From positions 1-6,970 of the forward strand of contig CAYVRJ010000019.1 in NCBI GenBank assembly GCA_964453645.1: a DNA stretch of 6,970 nucleotides, given 5' to 3'. Below, in pieces: positions 1-5,530 of the stretch. A program made the translations under genes and the position numbers. The stretch comes from CAYVRJ01 sp964453645 (lineage in GTDB: Bacteria > Bacillota > Clostridia > Christensenellales > JAWKQI01). The stretch's first letter is position 1; each line of letters starts with the position of its first letter. The notes under the pieces are model-generated. The model ran no database searches and had not been told where the DNA came from. It was given only the letters and a program-made list of their open reading frames with translations.

Positions 1-16
1 TTCCGGCGGCTTGATT

Positions 17-45
17 ATAATAACAAATCATTTAACTATTGTCAA
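17..45 (-). promoter_or_regulatory. Divergent sigma-A-type promoter for a gene off the left edge
   Basis: On the minus strand a perfect -35 box TTGACA (45 to 40) is followed by a 17-nt spacer and the -10 box TATTAT (22 to 17), one mismatch from consensus. A full TATAAT also lies at 19 to 14, but its 20-nt spacing is less favourable. Transcription would start near position 10 and leave the window, so the gene served is not visible. The A-rich minus-strand run just upstream of the -35 (50-84) is where an UP element would lie. The boxes are read directly; activity is inferred. Confidence 0.6.
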
Positions 46-49
46 CACG

Positions 50-84
50 TTTTTTTAGTTTTTTTTATTTTTTTTTGTTTTTTT
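50..84. repeat. Phased homopolymeric T/A tracts between divergent promoters
   Basis: Four runs of T on the plus strand (7, 8, 9 and 7 nt, beginning at 50, 59, 68 and 78) are separated by one or two other bases. Their starts are 9 to 10 bp apart, close to one helical turn, an arrangement known to bend DNA. They sit next to the -35 of the leftward promoter and about 35 bp upstream of the -35 of the rightward one. Plausible roles are an UP element or a bend shared by both promoters. Long homopolymers are also prone to slippage and sequencing error. There is no GC-rich stem next to the tract, so it does not look like an intrinsic terminator. Confidence 0.6.
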
Positions 85-119
85 CTAAAACTGAAACTTT
101 CTTACAATTCCACCATTCG

Positions 120-148
120 TTGACATTGCATAAATATTAGTATATACT
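120..148 (+). promoter_or_regulatory. Sigma-A-type promoter of the C40 peptidase operon
   Basis: TTGACA (120-125), a 17-nt spacer and TATACT (143-148) match the housekeeping consensus at 11 of 12 positions. The expected start is near 155, giving a leader of about 35 nt before the TTG codon at 190. The -10 lies in a 10-bp palindrome, AGTATATACT (139-148). The octamer TATATACT recurs at 157-164, 16 bp downstream, so a regulator site overlapping the start point is possible but not shown. Confidence 0.75.
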
Positions 149-177
149 ATTGTACATATATACTCTATGAAACGTTT

Positions 178-186
178 AAAGGTGAG
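178..186 (+). promoter_or_regulatory. Ribosome binding site supporting the TTG start at 190
   Basis: AAAGGTGAG ends three bases before TTG at 190-192. It is the only Shine-Dalgarno-like sequence near the start of the reading frame. The TTG begins a protein whose first 30 residues form a normal Lys-containing n-region and hydrophobic core, which supports this start over internal ones. Confidence 0.65.
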
Positions 187-189
187 CAT

Positions 190-1737
190 TTGAAGAACTG
201 TAATAACCCTATTATCGTAAAGATTGTATGCCTTGCGATTGCTGTTTTGTTGGTCGTAATTGGCGTTGTTGAAATACTCCATTCAACTGTATTTGTTGTA
301 GCTGTGGATGGCGAAGACGGAACGCCCCCCAGCGACGGCGGTGGCGAGACGGGCGGTGGCTCCGGCGACACTGGTAACGGAGATGGCAGCGGAGGCGGCG
401 ATAGCGGTTCTGGCGGAACTGATGATGGCACAGGAGATTCCGGCGGAACTGGTGGCACTGGCGGAACACCCGCCAGCACACCCACTCCCCCCGAGGACGG
501 TGGTACACACCCCACACCCACACCCACCGTCACTCCAACCCCCACTCCCTCGGCCAGTCCCAACCCCAGCGCTTCTCCCTCCCCTTCACCTTCACCAACG
601 GAATCCGAGGAACCTTCCCCCTCCCCCTCTCCCTCCCAACCGGGGCTTCGAGAGAGCAGTATTTCACGTTATTCAAAATATCTGAAATTTCGCACCGAAA
701 TATATGCCCAATTAAAACCCAAAATGGAGAGTATCACTTTCGAATTTCAGGAGCGGTTGGATTTAATCGCATCCATGTTTGATGCAAAGGAGTATGAATT
801 GCTGCGCATGATACCCGACTATGCCGATGACGTGGATATTTTCGATGGCGAAGTGGCTTATAAAGCGGAGCATCAGGATCAGCTTTCCATCAGCAATTGG
901 GGGGATGTGCTGGCAGTGTTCGTGGCGCTGCACTGCGAACCTGTGAACAAACCCTTGGACCTAGTGAACCTTCGAAAGATTTCGTGGGACGAACTCCACC
1001 TCGTATTCAACGACATGAACAAAGTCACGTATACTTTTGAAAACGGCAAACTCCGGTTGATATTAAAGAGCTTTACCTACAGCGAAATGGCTGATTTATA
1101 CAATCTGGATGAAATTCAGCGCAACTATCTGGATGAACTCATGCAACCCGAATTTCAAAGTGTGTTTGCTGCATTCACTGGTAACGAGACATTTAATAAA
1201 ATGTCGGACGACAGAATTGGTGAACTGAAAAACAATCTGCCCTCCAACCTTTCGGCAAAGCGGGAGGATGTGGTGCTCACTGCCTATTCTTTAGTGGGCA
1301 AAGTCAACTATTTCTGGGGTGGCAAGCATGAAGCCATCGGCTGGAACGTGGAGTGGGGCATACCCCTGTACGTCACATCTCTGGGCAGCAAGTCCCGTGG
1401 CAGTTTGAAACCCTTTGGGTTGGATTGCAGCGGTTATGTGAACTGGGTGTTCATCAACGCCTATAACGATACGGCTATCTCCCCCATCATCGCCCAGGGC
1501 ACGGCACATCAATGGGCAAATTCCGCAAGCTTGGGGTGGGACGAAGCCCAGCCCGGCGATCTGGCATTTTTCCGTGCACCGGGCAACGGGGGCAACCACG
1601 TGGGCATTGTGGTCTCCAAAGAGCCGGACGGCACATACATGGTGGCCCACTGCTCCTCCGACCAAAACAATATCATCGTCAGCGAAGCTTGGTCCAGCGG
1701 ATTCCGCTACATGCGAAGACCGGTGGTATTTGAATGA
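190..1737 (+). CDS. Secreted or membrane-anchored NlpC/P60 (C40) peptidoglycan peptidase with long low-complexity linker
   Basis: A 515-residue predicted cell-wall hydrolase starting at TTG. Residues 8-30 form a hydrophobic segment after a short Asn/Lys n-region. It is either a signal peptide (possible cleavage after Ala38, V-V-A) or an uncleaved anchor. Residues 39-93 are Gly/Asp/Ser/Thr-rich and 94-151 Pro/Ser/Thr-rich, a likely wall-spanning linker. Residues 155-350 form a mostly helical middle domain. It contains a DVLAVF motif near 239 and FNDMN near 273, followed by a MADLY-type segment near 300. Residues 360-515 are the NlpC/P60 domain, with YFWGG at 374, the nucleophile Cys413 in LDCSGYV, PGDLAFF at 455, His470 in NHVGIVV and a probable third catalytic residue His487. 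The family cleaves stem peptides, usually at D-Glu linkages. From memory, the middle and catalytic domains most resemble C40 enzymes of clostridial conjugative elements (CD1108-like). It is the first gene of a two-gene operon. Confidence 0.85.
   Translation: MKNCNNPIIVKIVCLAIAVLLVVIGVVEILHSTVFVVAVDGEDGTPPSDGGGETGGGSGDTGNGDGSGGGDSGSGGTDDGTGDSGGTGGTGGTPASTPTPPEDGGTHPTPTPTVTPTPTPSASPNPSASPSPSPSPTESEEPSPSPSPSQPGLRESSISRYSKYLKFRTEIYAQLKPKMESITFEFQERLDLIASMFDAKEYELLRMIPDYADDVDIFDGEVAYKAEHQDQLSISNWGDVLAVFVALHCEPVNKPLDLVNLRKISWDELHLVFNDMNKVTYTFENGKLRLILKSFTYSEMADLYNLDEIQRNYLDELMQPEFQSVFAAFTGNETFNKMSDDRIGELKNNLPSNLSAKREDVVLTAYSLVGKVNYFWGGKHEAIGWNVEWGIPLYVTSLGSKSRGSLKPFGLDCSGYVNWVFINAYNDTAISPIIAQGTAHQWANSASLGWDEAQPGDLAFFRAPGNGGNHVGIVVSKEPDGTYMVAHCSSDQNNIIVSEAWSSGFRYMRRPVVFE
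304..642 (+). repeat. Low-complexity coding repeat (Gly/Asp/Ser then Pro/Thr/Ser linker)
   Basis: This stretch encodes residues 39-151 of the C40 peptidase. The first half is G-rich on the plus strand with repeated GGCGG units; GGCGGAACT occurs at 412 and 442 and a one-base variant at 460. The second half is C-rich with short CCCACT/CCCTCC-type units encoding TPTP and SPSP runs. The abrupt change in composition gives long open reading frames on the other strand and in other frames, which I regard as shadows. Repeat number probably varies between strains. The linker probably holds the catalytic domain away from the membrane; that role is inferred. Confidence 0.75.
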
Positions 1738-2384
1738 AATTAAAATATTTTATCATTATTTTTGTATTGCTGTTGCTGCCCGGGGCAGTAGCTGCCGAGT
1801 CGGGGCTTCGATCTGGGTTTATCTCCGATGAACTCATCGCGTATGAGCTGGACGTTCTCCCCGAGGGCACATCGGGTTTAATTCCCGTACTCATCACTCT
1901 GTCCGAGGGGCAGACTGTCATCAAAGATTCCGTGGTGTTATACGACACCAATGGGATTCCCAAGCAACCCTACGATCTGATCTTTCACGACAACGGCATG
2001 GGTTTTATGATGCTGATTGAATCTGGATTCCAAGGGGGATTGCTGAAATTTAAGGCAAACAGCGTTTCGGCGGATCAGCCCATTGTGTGCAGTGCCGATT
2101 CCAAGGTGCTGTTCGCCTCCCAGACGCAATTTGTGCAAATGGGTGAACAAATAAACAAAGAGGAGGAAACTTCCATCCCCCTCTCCACGCCCACCAATGT
2201 GGCCGCAACAACCGAATCCAAACAGTACTTCCCCTTTTGGTTATATATCACCATCCTGTGGGTCGTCATCGTCATTTGGTTCATTGCCAACATCCCCTCC
2301 ATCCGGCTCTTGGGTTTCGGGCACTTGTCCGCCGCTGTCGGGCGTCTCAAGGGGTTTTTTAAACGTTCCAAATTCACCCGATGA
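1734..2384 (+). CDS. Unrecognised exported protein with C-terminal membrane anchor
   Basis: A 216-residue protein of no family I recognise. Its ATG overlaps the TGA of the peptidase gene as ATGA, with GGTGG (1722-1726) seven bases upstream, so the two are probably translationally coupled. Residues 1-20 look like a signal peptide (MKLK, a hydrophobic core, then AVA with likely cleavage before AES). Residues 22-164 would lie outside the cell; they alternate short hydrophobic stretches with Gly/Asp turns and look beta-rich. Residues 165-190 form one strongly hydrophobic segment containing three Trp, followed by a basic tail (RLKGFFKRSKFTR, 204-216) that should stay in the cytoplasm. The topology is that of a type I membrane protein, which could tether or regulate the upstream hydrolase. 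The last 48 codons, including most of the anchor, lie antisense to the end of ftsQ. The textbook topology of this tail argues that the frame is real despite the overlap. Confidence 0.75.
   Translation: MKLKYFIIIFVLLLLPGAVAAESGLRSGFISDELIAYELDVLPEGTSGLIPVLITLSEGQTVIKDSVVLYDTNGIPKQPYDLIFHDNGMGFMMLIESGFQGGLLKFKANSVSADQPIVCSADSKVLFASQTQFVQMGEQINKEEETSIPLSTPTNVAATTESKQYFPFWLYITILWVVIVIWFIANIPSIRLLGFGHLSAAVGRLKGFFKRSKFTR
2241..2384. other. Convergent antisense overlap of two coding 3' ends, codons in register
   Basis: The plus-strand membrane-protein gene (stop TGA 2382-2384) and minus-strand ftsQ (stop TAA 2243-2241) share exactly 144 bp. The frames are aligned codon against codon. Leu170 of the plus protein faces the ftsQ stop, and Ser230 of FtsQ faces the plus stop. 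Residues pair by n + m = 447, so Asp267-270 of FtsQ lie opposite Val177-Val178-Ile179-Val180. GAC/GAT codons read as GTC/ATC on the other strand, turning an acidic tail into a membrane helix. No hairpin followed by a T-run ends either transcript here. Confidence 0.85.
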
Positions 2385-3071
2385 GACATCGATAGTACCT
2401 TGGGAGATACCCGAGCCTATGAGATCGTCGTAAATGGCTGTGGCCCAGCGCAGCTTGTCTCTCAGCTTGTCCGCTTGACCTATTCGAATGACAATTGAAT
2501 TTTTGGTGATCAACTTGATGGAGTTCACATTAAAAAGATCGATTTCAGCGATTTCACGTAGGATAGTAAAATCGCTGAGTTCGGTGTATAGGTTGTGCAT
2601 GGTAATGGTTCGAAAGTCGTCTTCCGCACCGATGTTGCGCCCCACCACCATCTCACTGATGTTCAGTCCGCTCACAAGGGGACGATTTTCGGGCATGGTG
2701 CTCACAATGTCCAGCACAAAACCCTCTTCATCCATCACAATAAATGAATCCGCATGCTGTAATGTTAAAACAGGTTTTCGTTCCCTGATTTTAATTTCAA
2801 ATGTGTTGGGCAACAAAATGTTCAGTTCCCGGCAAACGATGTCGTATACACTCTCCAAATTTGCCTTCACTTGGTCGGTGTCAATTTTCAGTATGTTTTC
2901 ACCCTTTTGCACACCCGACAATTCAACGATTTGCTCATAACTGTACTTGTCGTTTCCCGCCACCACAACAGTTTCTAAATTAAAAAATTGAAATGCAACA
3001 AAAGCCAATATGGCTGCCAGTAACAGAAATATAAATATTAAAACAACAATTCCTCTACCTCTTTTGTTCAA
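2241..3071 (-). CDS. ftsQ: Cell division protein FtsQ/DivIB with acidic C-terminal extension
   Basis: A 276-residue bitopic divisome protein. In the family it joins FtsB/DivIC and FtsL outside the membrane and helps control FtsW/FtsI septal synthesis. A short basic N-terminus (NKRGRG) precedes a membrane helix at 8-30. A POTRA domain spans roughly 31-101 (VVVAGNDKYSYEQI, then LPNTFEIKIRERKP), and the beta domain about 104-230 ends at GTIDVS. Residues 233-276 are an apparently disordered Gly/Pro/Asp tail; from 245 on there are 12 acidic and no basic residues. The start is TTG, only 3 nt after the murA stop, supported by AGGAG six bases upstream. Such a tail is not part of the core fold and lies entirely in the DNA shared with the convergent gene. 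The gene is last in this dcw segment. Identification rests on domain order plus position after murA, since FtsQ diverges fast. Confidence 0.88.
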   Translation of the reverse strand: MNKRGRGIVVLIFIFLLLAAILAFVAFQFFNLETVVVAGNDKYSYEQIVELSGVQKGENILKIDTDQVKANLESVYDIVCRELNILLPNTFEIKIRERKPVLTLQHADSFIVMDEEGFVLDIVSTMPENRPLVSGLNISEMVVGRNIGAEDDFRTITMHNLYTELSDFTILREIAEIDLFNVNSIKLITKNSIVIRIGQADKLRDKLRWATAIYDDLIGSGISQGTIDVSSGEFGTFKKPLETPDSGGQVPETQEPDGGDVGNEPNDDDDPQDGDI

Positions 3072-3074
3072 CCT

Positions 3075-4331
3075 CTACTCCTGCTTATATATTTCTCCGT
3101 TCAAACTTTGAATGGTCTCCACCAAGTCCTCATACCCTCTTTCGATATACTGGGCGTTGTCGATCACCGTTCTGCCCTGTGCGCTCAAGCCCGCAATCAC
3201 CATGGCTGCCCCAGCCCGAAGGTCTGTTGCCCGAACTTGTGCGCCAAACAGGTTTTTAACACCTCGTATGATGGCAACGTTGTTTTTAACCGTTATATTG
3301 GCACCCATTCGGTTTAGCTCACTCACGTGCTTAAATCTGTTTTCAAACACGTTTTCCATGACGATACTGGTGCCCTGTGCCGTTGCGCAGGCAGCACAGA
3401 TAGGCGCTTGCAGATCCGTGGGAAAACCGGGGTAGGGAGCTGTTTCAATGAGATGCAATTCCTTGAGCCGTTTCTTGGAGGCAATCTCCACTGTGTCGTC
3501 CTCGTATGTCTTAACGGAAACACCTGCATCCTTTAACTTATAGATCAAGGAGTGCAGGGAGGACACCTGGGCGTTTTTAATGGTGAGTGCACCTTTACAC
3601 ATGGCACACAAGAGCATATAGGTGCCCGAGACGATGCGATCGCTCACACAGTCAAACTCTACGCCGTGCAGCTTTTGAACACCCTTCACGTATATGGTGC
3701 TGCTCCCCTCCCCCCGAACGTCTGCGCCGCAAGCGTTTAAAAACCTTGTCAGCTCAAAAATTTCGGGTTCCCTGGCAGCGTTGCGGATAATCGTCTCCCC
3801 CTCCGCCAACACGGAGGCCATGATGACGTTTTCTGTTGCACCTACGCTGGGGTAATCCAAGGATATGTCCGCACCAATGATTTTATTTGTCTCGCAAAAA
3901 ATTTCTCCCCGTTCTTCTGTGATTCCGATGTTGAGGGCCTTTAACCCCTGCAAGTGCAAGTCAATGGGGCGCAAACCGATTTCACATCCCCCGGGATATA
4001 TAAACCTTGCCTTCTTAAACCTGGAGACCACAGGGCCTAACATAAAGATGGAAGAGCGTATTTCCCTGGAAAACTGCCGAGGCATTTCATGGTTGAATAC
4101 ATCCTTGCAGTTTAGCTCCACCGTATTACCCCTTCTATTCACCGTTGCACCGGTATGTTCGAGTATGGATAACATGTTGTTTACATCGCTGATCTTGGGA
4201 CAATTATTTAATATCACCGGCTCGTCGCACAGAATGGCAGCCGCAAGGATGGGTAAGCAGGAATTTTTAGAGCCACAGACGGAAATTTCACCGTATAAGG
4301 GTTTACCTCCGTCGATTATTATTTTTGTCAT
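3075..4331 (-). CDS. murA: UDP-N-acetylglucosamine 1-carboxyvinyltransferase MurA
   Basis: 418 residues, the normal length for MurA. The enzyme transfers enolpyruvate from phosphoenolpyruvate to UDP-GlcNAc, the first committed cytoplasmic step of peptidoglycan synthesis. Conserved points are visible in order: Lys22-Asn23 in CGSKNS, Arg92 in REIRSSIFMLGP, the active-site Cys116 in YPGGCEIGLRP, SVGATENVIMAS near 162, the general-base Asp306 in FPTDLQAP, Arg372 in DLRAGAA and Arg398 in ERGYEDL. Having Cys rather than Asp at 116 is the form normally sensitive to fosfomycin. The ATG start has AAGGGG seven bases upstream (4344-4339). It sits between ftsW and ftsQ as in many Clostridia, and a promoter candidate lies just upstream. 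Bacillota often have two MurA paralogues; which type this is cannot be told without alignment. Confidence 0.97.
   Translation of the reverse strand: MTKIIIDGGKPLYGEISVCGSKNSCLPILAAAILCDEPVILNNCPKISDVNNMLSILEHTGATVNRRGNTVELNCKDVFNHEMPRQFSREIRSSIFMLGPVVSRFKKARFIYPGGCEIGLRPIDLHLQGLKALNIGITEERGEIFCETNKIIGADISLDYPSVGATENVIMASVLAEGETIIRNAAREPEIFELTRFLNACGADVRGEGSSTIYVKGVQKLHGVEFDCVSDRIVSGTYMLLCAMCKGALTIKNAQVSSLHSLIYKLKDAGVSVKTYEDDTVEIASKKRLKELHLIETAPYPGFPTDLQAPICAACATAQGTSIVMENVFENRFKHVSELNRMGANITVKNNVAIIRGVKNLFGAQVRATDLRAGAAMVIAGLSAQGRTVIDNAQYIERGYEDLVETIQSLNGEIYKQE
3078..3082 (-). promoter_or_regulatory. Ribosome binding site deciding the TTG start of ftsQ
   Basis: AGGAG on the minus strand lies in the last codons of murA, six bases upstream of TTG (3071-3069). 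The murA stop TAG falls between the two. No ATG or GTG lies in frame close by, so TTG is the best start, and translation is probably coupled to murA. Confidence 0.7.
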
Positions 4332-4370
4332 AGTTGTTCCCCTTCAAACACTCACATTCATAGATAACCT

Positions 4371-4400
4371 ATTATATTCAGCATTGTCTACAATTGTTAA
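4371..4400 (-). promoter_or_regulatory. Candidate internal promoter for murA-ftsQ with inverted repeat in its spacer
   Basis: In the 96-nt gap between ftsW and murA the minus strand carries TTAACA (4400 to 4395), an 18-nt spacer and a perfect TATAAT (4376 to 4371). The start would be near 4364, about 33 nt before the murA ATG. The spacer holds an inverted repeat, ATTGT-CT-ACAAT (4383-4394 on the plus strand), overlapped by the palindrome ACAATTGT (4390-4397). These could form an operator. The promoter would let murA and ftsQ be expressed apart from murD and ftsW. Confidence 0.55.
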
Positions 4401-4427
4401 CTTTTGTGAGTATATGAAAGGCGAATC

Positions 4428-5522
4428 TCACGCCGAATTACACTTTGATGATATATTGAGCAACACGCCAATGGACGCCATAAACATAACCAACGATGAA
4501 CTGCCCGCAGAAATAAAGGGCAGCGACACTCCGGTGGGGGGAATAGACCCTGTGACCACCGCCACATTCACCAACACCTGTATGGTGATGATGGCAACGA
4601 TACCCGTTGCACACAGTGCCCCAAACATGTCGGGGGCACGAAAGGCCGTTCGAATGCCCCTGTAAAACAGGATGCCAAACAGTATGAGCAGCAGCAGTGC
4701 GCCAATCAACCCCCACTCTTCCACAATAATAGAAAAAATAAAGTCCGATTCGCTGTAGGGCAGGAAGAGTAATTTTTGCATGGAGTTGCCAAGGCCCCTC
4801 CCGAACAGTCCGGCAGAGCCTAGGGAATAGAGGGACTGTATGAGCTGATATCCCTCTTTTGTGGGGAATTGCCATGGGTCTTGATAGGCGAGTATTCGGT
4901 TTCGCCGATAATCCTGAGAGAACAGAAGGATATATCCCCCCACCATACTCACTGCCCCCGCCAGAGACAAATACAAAAGCCTGGATCCCCCCACGATCAT
5001 CATGGTGACGGTCAACAGTGCAAGACACACCACCGCACTGAAATTTGGCTGCAAGAGCAGCAACAGGCAAAAGATACCCGAAACAAAGAGATAGGGCATA
5101 ATGCCAAACTTAAAGGTGTGGATGCGGTTTTGTTTTTGGGACATGTTTGCCGCCATAAAGATGATGAGTGCAAACTTGGCGAGTTCGGATGGCTGGAAGG
5201 TAAACACTTGCAGGTTGATCCACCGGGCGGAGCCGTTGAGGGTGGCTCCCACTCCGGGTATGAGCACAGCAATGAGCAGCGAAGCCGCAATGATTAACCC
5301 GATATACTGCAGCTTTATGAGCTTTTTATAATCAAAAAACATGAAGAATACCATGACCACGGCACCAGCAACAGCACCGATCAACTGTTTTGTAAAGAAG
5401 TAAAACGGGTCTCCCTTGGCATAGTCGGCGTAATAAAAGCTTGCGGAGTATACCATCAGTATTCCAAACAAAACCAGTATGGACACCACTATTAAAATGG
5501 AATAGTCAAAGGTTCTCTTCAT
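4428..5522 (-). CDS. ftsW: SEDS peptidoglycan glycosyltransferase FtsW (SpoVE-like)
   Basis: A 364-residue polytopic membrane protein of the SEDS family. FtsW polymerises lipid II at the septum together with a class B penicillin-binding protein. Family marks are VYSAS near 25, NGSARWINL near 96 leading into FQPSELAK at 110, and LQPNFSA at 158. The putative catalytic Asp260 lies in the extracellular ESDFIFSIIVEEWGLIG stretch, and the C-terminal TGVSLPFISAGSSS (329-342) is also typical. About ten hydrophobic segments are spread along the chain. The ATG is preceded by AGGAG (5532-5528), which overlaps the murD stop, so the genes are probably coupled. Position in the dcw cluster argues for FtsW rather than RodA. 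In spore formers this locus may encode SpoVE, and sequence inspection alone cannot separate the two. murG does not follow it here. Confidence 0.93.
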   Translation of the reverse strand: MKRTFDYSILIVVSILVLFGILMVYSASFYYADYAKGDPFYFFTKQLIGAVAGAVVMVFFMFFDYKKLIKLQYIGLIIAASLLIAVLIPGVGATLNGSARWINLQVFTFQPSELAKFALIIFMAANMSQKQNRIHTFKFGIMPYLFVSGIFCLLLLLQPNFSAVVCLALLTVTMMIVGGSRLLYLSLAGAVSMVGGYILLFSQDYRRNRILAYQDPWQFPTKEGYQLIQSLYSLGSAGLFGRGLGNSMQKLLFLPYSESDFIFSIIVEEWGLIGALLLLILFGILFYRGIRTAFRAPDMFGALCATGIVAIITIQVLVNVAVVTGSIPPTGVSLPFISAGSSSLVMFMASIGVLLNISSKCNSA

Positions 5523-5530
5523 GTCCGCTC

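Noticed and set aside
12..56. AT-rich hairpin (12-16 with 26-30) upstream of the first T-run as a terminator for a gene to the left
   Set aside because: The stem is five weak pairs and ends 20 nt before the T-run; the divergent promoter explains this sequence better.
167..193. Eight-codon upstream frame (MKRLKVSI) whose TGA overlaps the TTG start of the peptidase
   Set aside because: The arrangement is suggestive of coupling, but it has no ribosome binding site and begins only about 12 nt after the predicted transcript start, so chance is the simpler explanation.
165..563. Minus-strand 132-codon open frame (and others at 212-523 and 283-510) opposite the peptidase linker
   Set aside because: It is an artefact of the GC-rich repeat DNA. 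The protein is low-complexity Pro/Val/Gly with no domain or supporting ribosome binding site, and the plus frame continues into a clear NlpC/P60 domain.
2327..2360. GC-containing imperfect stem followed by GGGG and six T inside the end of the membrane-protein gene
   Set aside because: The stem is interrupted and separated from the T-run by four G, and termination here would cut the gene 24 nt before its stop.
2399..2415. Six-pair hairpin (one G-T pair) 15 nt after the plus-strand stop
   Set aside because: No T-run follows and it lies within ftsQ coding sequence, so I do not call it a terminator.
3865..4665. 266-codon plus-strand open frame across murA and ftsW
   Set aside because: It lies antisense to two unmistakable conserved genes and shows no domain of its own.
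4438..5070. 210-codon minus-strand open frame inside ftsW in another frame
   Set aside because: The overlapping frame encodes all conserved SEDS motifs; this one has none.
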